Source of the DNA: Gemmatimonadales bacterium
GTDB taxonomy: Bacteria > Gemmatimonadota > Gemmatimonadetes > Gemmatimonadales > GWC2-71-9
DNA: 64,000 bases
NCBI GenBank assembly: GCA_036279355.1
Contig: DASUJH010000051.1
Location: 1-64,000, forward strand
Reading direction: 5' to 3'
Part shown: one piece after another, positions 41,794 through 50,159 of the stretch
Layout: each line of letters starts with the position of its first letter
How positions within the stretch are numbered: the first letter of the stretch is position 1
Made by a program: the position numbers and the translations under genes
The notes under the pieces: generated by a model
Seen by the model: the letters and a program-made list of their open reading frames with translations, nothing else
Told to the model about the DNA's origin: nothing
The model's database searches: none

Positions 41794-43659
41794 ATGATCA
41801 TCGGCACCGCCGGACACATCGACCACGGCAAGTCCGCGCTCATCGCGGCGCTCACCGGCCGCACGATGGACCGGCTGGCGGAGGAGCGTCGGCGCGGCAT
41901 CACGATCGAGCTCAACTTCGCGCCACTTGAGCTGGGCGACGGCGGTGCGGCCGGTGTGGTCGATGTACCGGGGCACGAAGACTTCGTCCGGACGATGGTC
42001 GCCGGCGCATCCGGCTTCGACCTGGCGCTGCTCGTCGTCGCGGCCGACGAAGGCATCATGCCGCAGACCCTCGAGCACCTCGCCATTTTGGAGCAGCTCG
42101 GCGTGCCCGCGGCAATTCCCGTTATCAGCAAGTCGGACCTGGTCGAGCCGGAGTGGCTCGATCTCGTCTCCGCCGACCTGGCCGAGCGCCTCGGGCACTC
42201 GGCGGTGGCATTCGACGACCCTGTGGCGACCTCCGCAGCGACGGGCGCCGGTCTGGAAGAGCTGCGCGCGCGGATCCGGAGCCACGCGGGCCGCGTCGCC
42301 CCGCGCGCTGCGGATGATGCCTTTCGCCTCCCCGTGGACCGCGCGTTCTCCATCGCAGGGGTCGGCACCGTCGTCACCGGTACTGCCTGGTCGGGCTCAC
42401 TCGCGCTGGACGACGCGGTGCAGCTGCTGCCCTCCGGCGTCGAGGGCCGGGTCCGTTCGCTCGAGACCCACGGGCGCGCGCTCGAGCGGAGCGATCCCGG
42501 CGCCCGCCTCGCCGTTGGCATTGCCGGCCTCGACCGAGTCGAAGCGCGCCGGGGCGACGTGCTCGTCACCGCCGACTTGCCGTGGGCCCCGACCGACGTG
42601 CTCGACGTCGAGGTGACATTGCTCCCGAGCACCCCTCGCCCCCTTGCCGCCCGCAGCCGCGTCCGACTTCTCCTCGGCACGGCCGAGGTCATGGCGCGCG
42701 TGCTGCCGCGCGGCGCGGTGGCGCCGGGCGGCCGGGGGCTCGCGCGGCTTCGCCTCGAATCGCCGGTCGTGGCCCGCGGCGGCGACCGCTTCGTGCTCCG
42801 GAATTTCAGCCCGGTTACCACCATCGGCGGCGGCCGGGTCCTGGATCCGACACCGCCGGCCCGGCGCGCGGCCTGGCCCGCGGGGCTTGCGAGCGACGCG
42901 CCATCCGAGCGCTTCCATGCGCTGGTGGAGCGAAGGCCGCAGGGCTTCGATGCGGCGGCGGCACCGGTGCTCCTCGGCTTGCCGGCCCGATGGGCTGACG
43001 AAGTGGGGCGGCGCGACCAGCGGCTCCGCCGGGTGGGCGAGCACTGGGTACTTGCTCGAGCGTTCCGCGATGCCGAATCCCGAGCGCTCGAAGCGCTGCG
43101 CAATTTTCACCGGCGGCAACCCGCCGAGCGCGGCATGCCGCTCGAGACGCTCCGGCGCGCCCTCCGCGCTCCCGGCTGGCTGGCCGAAGCCGCGCTCGAC
43201 TCGCTCGCCGCCGACCGGCGGATCCGTGCCGTCCACGGCCTCGCAAGCATGAGCGGCTTCGAGCCGCGGGTCGAAGGCGGCGACGCGGAGGTCGATCGGC
43301 TGGTCGAGATCATCGATCGGGCCGGCGTGGCGCCGCCGAGTGTGCCCGAGCTCGAACGTGAGACCGGCCGGCGGGACGTGGCCACGATCCTCCGCCTTGC
43401 CACCGCCCGCGGCCGCGTCGAGCCGGTCGAGCGCGACCGCTACTACGGCACCGGCGCGCTCCGCCGATTCGCCGAGGTCCTGCGCGAGGTGGGCGCCGCC
43501 GGCGACATCCACCCCGCCGCACTTCGCGAGCGGCTCGGCATCAGCCGCAAGTTCCTTATCCCGCTCCTCGAGTGGGCCGACGCGCGGGGAATCACCGTGC
43601 GCACCGGCGACGCGCGCCGTCTCGCGCCGCGTGCCGATGCCGGACGTGGTTTTCCTTGA
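41794..43659 (+). CDS. selB: Selenocysteine-specific translation elongation factor SelB
   Basis: 621 residues. The GTPase domain has G1 GHIDHGKS (7-14), RGITIELNFA, DVPGHEDFV (G3) and ISKSDLV (G4), the pattern of SelB rather than EF-Tu. Beta-barrel domains follow, then a C-terminal half with winged-helix repeats (ERRPQGFDAAAAPVLLG onward, ending RLGISRKFLIPLLEWADARGI) that bind the SECIS RNA. It delivers Sec-tRNA to UGA codons. selA, selD and tRNA-Sec are not in the window. Confidence 0.92.
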   Translation: MIIGTAGHIDHGKSALIAALTGRTMDRLAEERRRGITIELNFAPLELGDGGAAGVVDVPGHEDFVRTMVAGASGFDLALLVVAADEGIMPQTLEHLAILEQLGVPAAIPVISKSDLVEPEWLDLVSADLAERLGHSAVAFDDPVATSAATGAGLEELRARIRSHAGRVAPRAADDAFRLPVDRAFSIAGVGTVVTGTAWSGSLALDDAVQLLPSGVEGRVRSLETHGRALERSDPGARLAVGIAGLDRVEARRGDVLVTADLPWAPTDVLDVEVTLLPSTPRPLAARSRVRLLLGTAEVMARVLPRGAVAPGGRGLARLRLESPVVARGGDRFVLRNFSPVTTIGGGRVLDPTPPARRAAWPAGLASDAPSERFHALVERRPQGFDAAAAPVLLGLPARWADEVGRRDQRLRRVGEHWVLARAFRDAESRALEALRNFHRRQPAERGMPLETLRRALRAPGWLAEAALDSLAADRRIRAVHGLASMSGFEPRVEGGDAEVDRLVEIIDRAGVAPPSVPELERETGRRDVATILRLATARGRVEPVERDRYYGTGALRRFAEVLREVGAAGDIHPAALRERLGISRKFLIPLLEWADARGITVRTGDARRLAPRADAGRGFP

Positions 43660-43685
43660 CATCGCGTGCGACCGCCGCCCATATT
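43656..43685 (+). promoter_or_regulatory. Promoter of the secreted-protein gene, -35 overlapping the selB stop
   Basis: Perfect -35 TTGACA (43656-43661), an 18-base spacer, and CATATT (43680-43685). The TGA of selB is inside the -35. Transcription should start near 43692, giving a leader of ~88 bases. Confidence 0.6.
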
Positions 43686-43779
43686 GCGCGACCCTCGTTA
43701 CAGATCCGAACTCCGCGTTCGAGCCCTTTCAGCCCGGAGGTGCATCCACCGTTCAACCCTTCGTTCGACAGGAGTCCCC

Positions 43780-44241
43780 ATGGTCCGCTTCAAGTGGGCG
43801 GGGTGGTGGCTCGGTATCATGTTGGTGGGTGCTAGCTCGCCGGCGGCCGCGCAGGTGCTGCTGCCACAGCCGAAGGTCGAGCTGAAGGACTACTACCCCA
43901 ATCCGTTGGGTGCGGCGACCACGATTCCGTTCGAAATCAGCCCGGAGCTGTGTGTCCGGGGTCATCAGCCGGTGGTCAGTCTCAGAGTTTTCAACTCGCT
44001 GGTGCAGGTAGTCGCGATTCCGGTTCTCGCCGACAGCAGCACCAGCGGCAAGGAAGACAGCGGTCCGGCGCTCGTGCTCCTCCGGCTTACCTGCGGTGAG
44101 CACCGGGCCTACTGGGATGGCAAATACCTGGACGGACGACGGGAAGCGGGAACGGGTGTGTACTACTACCAGTTGACGGTCGACGGCGAGCGATATACTC
44201 GCAAGATGATCGTCGCCCGCCGGATCGGCTCCCAACACTGA
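43780..44241 (+). CDS. Small secreted protein with FlgD-like Ig domain
   Basis: 153 residues. The ATG at 43780 has ACAGGAG at the right distance. The signal peptide is VRFKWAGWWLGIMLVGASSP-AAAQ. The mature part begins with DYYPNPLGAATTIPFEISPE, then VSLRVFNSLVQVV, and ends AYWDGKYLDGRREAGTGVYYYQLTVDGERYTRKMIVAR. This is the WDG...GxYxY pattern of FlgD Ig-like or type-A sorting domains. Two Cys (ELCVRG and LTCGEH) may pair. Here the domain is the whole protein rather than a C-terminal tag. A strong promoter precedes it and a strong hairpin follows, so it is a single-gene unit, probably well expressed. Confidence 0.75.
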   Translation: MVRFKWAGWWLGIMLVGASSPAAAQVLLPQPKVELKDYYPNPLGAATTIPFEISPELCVRGHQPVVSLRVFNSLVQVVAIPVLADSSTSGKEDSGPALVLLRLTCGEHRAYWDGKYLDGRREAGTGVYYYQLTVDGERYTRKMIVARRIGSQH

Positions 44242-44254
44242 GCACAGCCCACGT

Positions 44255-44286
44255 AAAGAGGCGGCCCCCGAGGGGGCCGCCTCTTT
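44255..44286 (+). terminator. Strong hairpin terminator after the secreted-protein gene
   Basis: AAAGAGGCGGCCCCC (44255-44269) and GGGGGCCGCCTCTTT (44272-44286) are perfect complements of 15 bases around GA. The stem starts with AAA and ends with TTT, the usual shape of an intrinsic terminator, although the T-run is short. Confidence 0.75.
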
Positions 44287-44385
44287 GCGTTTGCTCCGCA
44301 GCCTCCCCCTTGCCAACGTCGCCCGCTGGTCCAATGGTACAACATCCGGGGGCGGGGGCTCTCGGGCAGGCACTCGAGGGAGAAG

Positions 44386-47010
44386 ATGATTCGTCCGGAC
44401 CGATTGACCATCAAGGCGCAGGAAGCCTTTCGTGATGCGGGCGAGGATGCCCGCCGGCGGGGCAACCCCGTCATCAATGACGCGCACCTCTTCCTGGCGC
44501 TCCTCGACCAGGACGAGGGCGCGGTCCAGCCGCTCCTCCAGAAGGCTGGCCTCAACGTCGCGGCGTTGCGCGACGCCACCGAGCGCGAGATCGCGCGGTT
44601 TCCGACCCAGTCCGGCGGTGCCGAGCCCACGCTGAGCCGCGAGCTCAATCGGGTCTTCGACCGGGCCGAGCAGGAGGCCAGGTCGTTGGGCGACGCCTAC
44701 GTCTCCACCGAGCACCTGCTGCTCGCACTGGTGGACGAGCGGAACACCACCGCGCGCGCGCTCATCACCGGCCAGGGCATCTCGCCCGAGGATCTCCGCG
44801 CCGCGCTCGAGGGCGTGCGCGGCTCGCATCGGGTCACCGACCAGACGCCGGAGGAGAAGTACCAGGCGCTCGAGCGCTATACGCGGAACCTCACCGACCT
44901 GGCCCGCACCGGAAAGCTCGACCCGGTGATCGGGCGCGACGAAGAGATTCGCCGGGTCATGCAGGTGCTCTCACGTCGCACCAAGAACAATCCCGTCCTG
45001 ATCGGTGAGCCGGGCGTCGGCAAGACCGCCATCGTCGAGGGCCTGGCACAGCGCATCGTCCACGGCGACGTGCCCGAGGCGCTCCGGCACCGCGAGGTGG
45101 TGGCACTCGATATCGGCCAGCTCCTGGCCGGTGCCAAGTACCGCGGCGAGTTCGAGGAGCGGTTGAAGGCCGTGGTGAAGGAGCTTACCGCCAACGAGGG
45201 CCGGTTCATCACCTTCATCGACGAGTTGCACACGATCGTAGGCGCGGGCGCGGCCGAGGGTGCGGTGGACGCGAGCAACATGCTCAAGCCGCCGCTTGCC
45301 CGCGGCGAGCTGCACGTGATCGGCGCTACCACGCTCGACGAGTACCGCAAGCATATCGAGAAGGATGCGGCGCTGGAGCGCCGCTTCCAGCCGGTGCTGG
45401 TGCGAGAGCCGAGCGTGGCCGACACGATCGCGATTCTGCGCGGGCTCAAGGAGAAGTACGAGGTACACCACGGCGTCCGGATCACCGACAACGCGATCCT
45501 CGCCGCCGCCAGCCTGAGCGACCGCTACATCGGCGACCGCTTCCTCCCCGACAAGGCGATCGACCTGGTGGACGAGGCGGCGAGCCGGCTCCGCATCGAA
45601 ATCGACAGCCTGCCCCAGGAAATCGACGAGGTCGAGCGCCGGCTCCTGCAACTCGAGATCGAGCGCCAGGCGTTGGTCAAGGAGAAGGACAAGGCGGCGG
45701 TGGAGCGCCGCGAGGGGCTGGAGCGCGAGATCGCCGGGTTGCGCGAGCAGAGCGCCGCCATGAAGGCCCAGTGGCAATCGGAGAAGCAGACGATCGGCGA
45801 GCTCCAGTCCAAGCGCGCCGAGGTCGAGGCGCTCCGCGGCGAGGTCGATCAGGCGAGCCGCCGCGGCGACCTCCAGCGCGCCGCGGAGCTGCGTTTCGGC
45901 CGCATCCCCGAGCTCGAGCGCCAGCTCGCGGAGCAGGAGGCGCGGCTCCACGAGGTGCAGGGGCGCGCCCAGTACCTGAAGGAAGAGGTGGACGACGAGG
46001 ACATCGCGGAGATCGTGTCCCGCTGGACCGGCATTCCGGTGAGCAAGATGCTCGAGTCGGAGCGGGAGCGGCTCACCCGGCTGGAGGACGAGCTGGCGCG
46101 GCGCGTCGTGGGCCAGCGCGAGGCCGTGACCGCCGTAGCCAACGCGGTGCGCCGGAGCCGCGCCGGCTTGCAAGACCCCAATCGGCCGCTGGGCTCGTTC
46201 ATCTTTCTCGGCCCCACCGGTGTCGGCAAGACGGAGACGGCCCGCGCGCTCGCCGAGTTTCTCTTCGACGACGAGCGCGCGCTCGTCCGGCTCGATATGT
46301 CGGAGTACATGGAGAAGCATGCGGTGGCGCGGATGATCGGTGCCCCGCCCGGATACGTGGGCTACGAGGAGGGCGGGCAGCTCACCGAGGCGGTGCGCCG
46401 GCGCCCCTACAGCGTGATCCTCTTCGACGAGATCGAAAAGGCCCACCCCGACGTCTTCAACCTGCTGCTCCAGATCCTCGACGACGGGCGGCTCACGGAC
46501 AGCCAGGGGAGGGTGGTGGACTTCCGCAATGCCGTGATCATCATGACGTCGAACCTCGGCAGCCAGTACATCGTCGAGGCGGGCGCCGGCGTCACCGAAG
46601 AGCAGTGGGCGGCCATCGAGGAGCGGGTGCGGGACGAGCTGCGCAGAACCTTCCGGCCCGAGTTCCTGAATCGGGTGGACGACATCATCGTCTTCCGCCA
46701 GCTCACCCGGGAGGACCTGAACCACATCGTGGCGCTCCAGCTCGCGCGGATCGAGCGGATGCTGGCGCAGCGGCACCTGCACCTCCGGGTGACACCCGAG
46801 GCACGCGAGCTCCTGGCGAATCAGGGCTATGACCCGGTGTACGGTGCCCGTCCGCTCAAGCGGGTGCTGCAGCGCGAGCTGCAGAACCCGATCGCGCTGG
46901 AGCTCCTGGAAGGCCGGTTCCACGACGGCGACACGATCGTGGTGGCCCGCGAAGACGGCCGACTCCGCTTCGACCGCGCCACGTCGGAGGCCGGGGCCGC
47001 GGGTGCGTAG
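44386..47010 (+). CDS. clpB: ATP-dependent disaggregase ClpB
   Basis: 874 residues. The Clp N domain ([20 protein letters not shown]) is first. NBD1 has Walker A GEPGVGKT from G207. A long coiled-coil middle domain lies at ~410-530 ([20 protein letters not shown]), which separates ClpB from ClpA and ClpC. NBD2 has GPTGVGKT from G609. It dissolves protein aggregates together with DnaK. The ATG has GGGAGAAG upstream. I see no CIRCE element. TGGTACAAC at 44335-44343 resembles an extended -10. tadA overlaps its end by 8 bases. Confidence 0.96.
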   Translation: MIRPDRLTIKAQEAFRDAGEDARRRGNPVINDAHLFLALLDQDEGAVQPLLQKAGLNVAALRDATEREIARFPTQSGGAEPTLSRELNRVFDRAEQEARSLGDAYVSTEHLLLALVDERNTTARALITGQGISPEDLRAALEGVRGSHRVTDQTPEEKYQALERYTRNLTDLARTGKLDPVIGRDEEIRRVMQVLSRRTKNNPVLIGEPGVGKTAIVEGLAQRIVHGDVPEALRHREVVALDIGQLLAGAKYRGEFEERLKAVVKELTANEGRFITFIDELHTIVGAGAAEGAVDASNMLKPPLARGELHVIGATTLDEYRKHIEKDAALERRFQPVLVREPSVADTIAILRGLKEKYEVHHGVRITDNAILAAASLSDRYIGDRFLPDKAIDLVDEAASRLRIEIDSLPQEIDEVERRLLQLEIERQALVKEKDKAAVERREGLEREIAGLREQSAAMKAQWQSEKQTIGELQSKRAEVEALRGEVDQASRRGDLQRAAELRFGRIPELERQLAEQEARLHEVQGRAQYLKEEVDDEDIAEIVSRWTGIPVSKMLESERERLTRLEDELARRVVGQREAVTAVANAVRRSRAGLQDPNRPLGSFIFLGPTGVGKTETARALAEFLFDDERALVRLDMSEYMEKHAVARMIGAPPGYVGYEEGGQLTEAVRRRPYSVILFDEIEKAHPDVFNLLLQILDDGRLTDSQGRVVDFRNAVIIMTSNLGSQYIVEAGAGVTEEQWAAIEERVRDELRRTFRPEFLNRVDDIIVFRQLTREDLNHIVALQLARIERMLAQRHLHLRVTPEARELLANQGYDPVYGARPLKRVLQRELQNPIALELLEGRFHDGDTIVVAREDGRLRFDRATSEAGAAGA

Positions 47011-47470
47011 GGGCACCCCGTCCCCCGCCGACCTCGCGGGCATGGAGGCGGCGCTCCGGCTGGCCCGCGCCGCCACGGTGCGTGCGGAAGTCCCGGTGGG
47101 GGCCGTCATCATCCGCGAGGGCGAGTACCTGGCCGAGGCGCACAACGAAACCGTGCAGCGCCGCGACCCCACGGCCCATGCCGAGATGCTCGCGATCCGT
47201 CGCGCGCTCGAGCGCGTGGGCGAGGACCGGCTGCTCGACGCGACGCTCTACGTCACTCTCGAGCCTTGCGCGCAGTGCGCGGGCGCCATCGTGCTCACCA
47301 AGCTCTCGCGCGTGGTCTTCGGCGCCTTCGACCCCCGCACCGGCATGGCCGGCTCGGTTTACGATCTCCTTCGGCATCCAAAGCTGAACCACGGCGTGGA
47401 AGTGCTGGGGGGCTTGATGGGTCAGGAGTGCGGCGAGCTCCTGTTACGGTTCTTCCATGCGCGCCGGTAA
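47003..47470 (+). CDS. tadA: tRNA adenosine deaminase TadA
   Basis: 155 residues. It makes inosine at the wobble position of tRNA-Arg(ACG). The zinc site is HAE ([12 protein letters not shown]) and PCAQC ([13 protein letters not shown]), and [23 protein letters not shown] is the family start. [14 protein letters not shown] and [20 protein letters not shown] are typical of TadA. It starts at GTG 47003 overlapping clpB, or at ATG 47042. The last codons (CGG TAA) belong to a CGGTAAAGGCGG repeat unit, and the next gene overlaps its end by 14 bases. Confidence 0.92.
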   Translation: MRRGTPSPADLAGMEAALRLARAATVRAEVPVGAVIIREGEYLAEAHNETVQRRDPTAHAEMLAIRRALERVGEDRLLDATLYVTLEPCAQCAGAIVLTKLSRVVFGAFDPRTGMAGSVYDLLRHPKLNHGVEVLGGLMGQECGELLLRFFHARR

Positions 47471-49418
47471 AGGCGGCTCGGGCACGCTGCCCGCCGCCAT
47501 CGGCGCGATCGGCTGGTGGTACCTCTTTCTCCTCATCCCCACGGTCGCGTTCCACGCCCATTTCCTGCGCGTGGGCGTCCGAGACAACACCTTCGGCGGC
47601 CTGCTCGACGCGGTCGCGCGGCGCGGGGGCGCGGGATGGCCGCGATCGGCCGCCGGCCTGCTGCGGTTTTTCCGCGCCGATGCCGTGGAGCTGGCGATCC
47701 TCGTCCCGGCCGCCTACCTGGTCGGGCACGTGCTGTTGCGGCTGCCGCGCGCCTGGGTGATCGGCGGGGGCACCTGCATCGCACTTCTGCTCCTGGCCGC
47801 CAACTATCTCGCGACGGTGGAAGTCCGCAGCCTCATCACGACCGAGCTCCTGGGCGAGAGCGTGAGCTGGGCGACGGGGCATCCGGATGTGCTCGGCCGC
47901 GTGGTCACGCCGCGGAAGCTCGCGCTTTTTCTTGTGCTGGGCCTCTGGCCCGTCGGGTTGCTGCTTCTCCTGCGCCGCCGCGATCGGCCGCGGTGGCCCC
48001 CGGCTCTCGATCGCGGGGCTGTGGCCCTGAGCGCGACGCTCGTCGGGGCGGCGCTGCTCGCGCCGGGGCCGGTGCTTGCGCCTTTCGGGAGCGAATCCAC
48101 GGCAGGGCGGGGCTACTGGGTTCAGACGGCGCTTGCGCTCTGGAACATCGATCGCCACGACGCGCAAAAGGTGCAGCCCGAAAGTCGCGGCCAGTTGCTC
48201 GCAAGGTATCGGGCCGTCGCCTACCCGGGTGGTCGCGCGCCGACGGCCGAGCCGCTGGTCCGGCTCGCGGCGGCCGACCTGGTTCCCCGCCACATCGTCG
48301 TGATCGCCCTCGAGACTGCCCCGCGCAAGTACTACCCGATCATCGATAACCCCGCATTTCCCGGATTCCTGAGGATGGGAAGGCACGGCATCGTTTCGGA
48401 ACACCACTACACCAACGGCCCGTTCACTACCCGGGCCATTTACGGGATCGCGAGCGGCACGTATCCCAAGCCGGGCCGATTCATCGTGGATTACGGCGAC
48501 TTTTCGACCGACGGCATCGCGGCCACGTTCGGGCACCGCGGCTATGAGACCACGTTCATCGATTCGTATCGCATCGAATGGGATGTGGGCGTGCAGAATC
48601 GTCGCGAGCTGATTGATCTCGGCTTCACGCGTCTGCTGGAGGCCTCCGTCCGCCGGGCGCGGGGTGAGTCGTACTTCGGTCTCCTCGCCGACCGCGAGCA
48701 CCAGGCCTTCGAGCGTGCCGCGGGCTGCGTCCTCGGCGCCCAGGCGCATGGTCGCAAGGCGCTGGTCCTGCTCGCGACGGCCCTCGGACATTTCGGTTGG
48801 CCGGCGCCGCCCGACCGGAGAGGCCGCCCGGCGGCCGAGCGGATTGGTGGGATTGCCCATGTGCTCGACGGGGAGATCGCCGGATTGCTCGACGCGTTCG
48901 ACCGGGCCGGCCTCCGCGACAGTGTCATCGTGGTGGCCGTCGGCGATCATGGGCTGCGCTATCTCGCGGAATTCCAGGCGGTGGGTGAGCCGATGCGCCC
49001 CGGCGACCTGGCGTTCAACGTACCCTTCCTGCTCTACGCGCCCGGGATCTTCCGGACCCAGGTTCGCCTGCCATACATCACGTCCCACATCGATATCGCG
49101 CCCACGCTATTCCAGCTCACCGGGATTGCCACCGACTCGCTGCTGCTCCACGGCGAGTCGATGCTGGACCGCCGGCTTCAGGACCGGGTCACGTTCATGC
49201 TCAACGCACAGCTGAGCCCGGTCGACGCGTTCGACTGGTACGGCCGGTTCGTCACGGTGGATCATCTGTCCGGCCAGGTCACCGTCGAACCACCGGCGCT
49301 TGGCGTCGCGGCTCCCGCAACGGTGGACCGGCGCCTCGCGGGCGCGTTTTCCGCGGCACTCCTCCAGCAGGCAGGCGATGCCTTCACGGCCACGGCGGCG
49401 TATTTTCTAAGGCGGTAA
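47457..49418 (+). CDS. LtaS-like sulfatase-fold phosphotransferase/hydrolase, membrane-bound
   Basis: 653 residues. Five or so membrane helices occupy the first ~210 residues. The extracellular part has the alkaline-phosphatase/sulfatase fold: HIVVIALETAPRKYYP with a candidate Thr nucleophile, HHYTNGPFTTRAIYGIASG, then VVAVGDHGLR (metal ligands) and SHIDIAPTLFQLTGI. This is the layout of lipoteichoic acid synthases and of the OpgB/MdoB and EptA-like enzymes. In a diderm it more likely modifies periplasmic glucans or lipid head groups. It overlaps tadA by 14 bases and its stop is in a GGCGGTAA unit. Confidence 0.82.
   Translation: MRAGKGGSGTLPAAIGAIGWWYLFLLIPTVAFHAHFLRVGVRDNTFGGLLDAVARRGGAGWPRSAAGLLRFFRADAVELAILVPAAYLVGHVLLRLPRAWVIGGGTCIALLLLAANYLATVEVRSLITTELLGESVSWATGHPDVLGRVVTPRKLALFLVLGLWPVGLLLLLRRRDRPRWPPALDRGAVALSATLVGAALLAPGPVLAPFGSESTAGRGYWVQTALALWNIDRHDAQKVQPESRGQLLARYRAVAYPGGRAPTAEPLVRLAAADLVPRHIVVIALETAPRKYYPIIDNPAFPGFLRMGRHGIVSEHHYTNGPFTTRAIYGIASGTYPKPGRFIVDYGDFSTDGIAATFGHRGYETTFIDSYRIEWDVGVQNRRELIDLGFTRLLEASVRRARGESYFGLLADREHQAFERAAGCVLGAQAHGRKALVLLATALGHFGWPAPPDRRGRPAAERIGGIAHVLDGEIAGLLDAFDRAGLRDSVIVVAVGDHGLRYLAEFQAVGEPMRPGDLAFNVPFLLYAPGIFRTQVRLPYITSHIDIAPTLFQLTGIATDSLLLHGESMLDRRLQDRVTFMLNAQLSPVDAFDWYGRFVTVDHLSGQVTVEPPALGVAAPATVDRRLAGAFSAALLQQAGDAFTATAAYFLRR
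47465..47476 (+). repeat. CGGTAAAGGCGG unit supplying the tadA stop
   Basis: Same element as GGCGGTAAAGGCGG at 49411-49424. Its TAA is the tadA stop codon, after a CGG (Arg) codon. Confidence 0.6.
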
Positions 49419-49424
49419 AGGCGG
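49411..49424 (+). repeat. GGCGGTAAAGGCGG unit supplying the stop of the LtaS-like gene
   Basis: Two 9-bp units; the TAA ends the gene after CGG (Arg). Identical in position and reading to the units that end btuD and tadA. Confidence 0.7.
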
Positions 49425-49470
49425 CCCACCTTTCAGCCGGCAGTCGACCGTTATACCCTTCCCCCTCCAA

Positions 49471-49557
49471 GGACAGGTGTCCGAGTGGCTGAAGGAGCCG
49501 GTCTCGAAAACCGGTATACCCGCGAGGGTATCGTGGGTTCGAATCCCACCCTGTCCG
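49471..49557 (+). tRNA. tRNA-Ser (anticodon CGA)
   Basis: 87 bases. Acceptor stem GGACAGG/CCTGTCC with G73, a class II long variable arm (TATACCCGCGAGGGTATCG region) and T-loop GGTTCGAATCC. The anticodon loop CTCGAAA has CGA at 49505-49507, reading UCG. CCA is not encoded. Confidence 0.97.
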
Positions 49558-49670
49558 CTAACCCGCCGTCTATTTATCCGCCCCGTCGGCATTTCATACA
49601 CCGGCCAGCCAACTGTTTCGCCTAGAAACACGACACTTGGCCCCGTGCCAACCTGCACACCCCGCTGGTG

Positions 49671-49699
49671 TTGCGCACCTGTGGTCCGGACCGTACATT
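49671..49699 (+). promoter_or_regulatory. Candidate susC promoter with palindrome in the spacer
   Basis: TTGCGC (49671-49676), a 17-base spacer and TACATT (49694-49699). The perfect 10-bp palindrome GGTCCGGACC (49683-49692) lies within the spacer, a position suited to a repressor or a spacer-binding activator. Confidence 0.4.
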
Positions 49700-50048
49700 G
49701 AGCCGTCTCCAATGAGCAGTTCGCGCCCAACGCGTCGCTCTTAGGGGTAAGTCTCCCCAAGAAAACCAATGATGAAAGGCACCCGCATCAGATCGGGGCA
49801 TTGTGCCGGTCGGCCGCTTGAAGTGAGCGCGCCGACGGGTTGAGCATATGTGGCCAGCGCCCCGGGATTTTCCCGGTTCGTCGGCCCACCGAATTCCCCG
49901 ACGGCGCGGTGGTCATGCCGTCTCAGGGACTCTTTCAGCAGCGCAGTATGGAGTTTCGCCGCCTTCCACTAGATGCCGATGAGCGGCCGATGGTTGCAGC
50001 CGGAGGCAACGTACCCGGTGTGCGTCGGTCCCAGTCGCGAATTCACGT

Positions 50049-50065
50049 CCGGACCTGAGGTCCGG
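50049..50065. promoter_or_regulatory. 17-bp palindrome CCGGACCTGAGGTCCGG in the susC leader
   Basis: CCGGACCT-G-AGGTCCGG is perfectly symmetric and shares the GGTCCGG half-site with the palindrome in the candidate promoter 360 bases upstream. It could be a second operator or an RNA hairpin. Confidence 0.4.
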
Positions 50066-50159
50066 CAGGGTGTTCCGCGGGCGGAGCATCGCCCCGGAGC
50101 TGTAGTCCGCAGGTGTGGTTCGTTTGGCAGTTTCGTTCCCAAGACCACATGGAGGAGGC

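Larger units (their letters stand above)
49558..50159. other. 602-base region between tRNA-Ser and susC, no gene seen
   Basis: No open frame here has a signal, ribosome-binding site or coding pattern that convinces. The GC content looks lower than around it. It holds a promoter-like pair at 49671-49699, a hairpin CCGGGA-TTT-TCCCGG at 49862-49876, and a palindrome at 50049-50065. If the promoter is real, the susC leader is about 450 bases, long enough for RNA-level control. The final GGAGGAGGC is the susC ribosome-binding site. Confidence 0.5.

Noticed and set aside
44320-44375. tRNA-like stretch (CTGGTCCAATGGTACAACATCCGG)
   Set aside because: It resembles a D-arm, but no acceptor, anticodon or T-arm can be built around it. 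It is better read as the clpB promoter region.
44971-47172. 733-codon open frame on the minus strand
   Set aside because: Antisense to clpB, composition typical of a shadow frame.
49768-49842. 24-codon frame starting ATGATGAAAGGC before susC
   Set aside because: No ribosome-binding site, no signal and no coding pattern.
49840-50058. 72-codon TTG-start frame in the susC leader
   Set aside because: No ribosome-binding site, mixed composition, and it contains the palindrome; probably non-coding leader.
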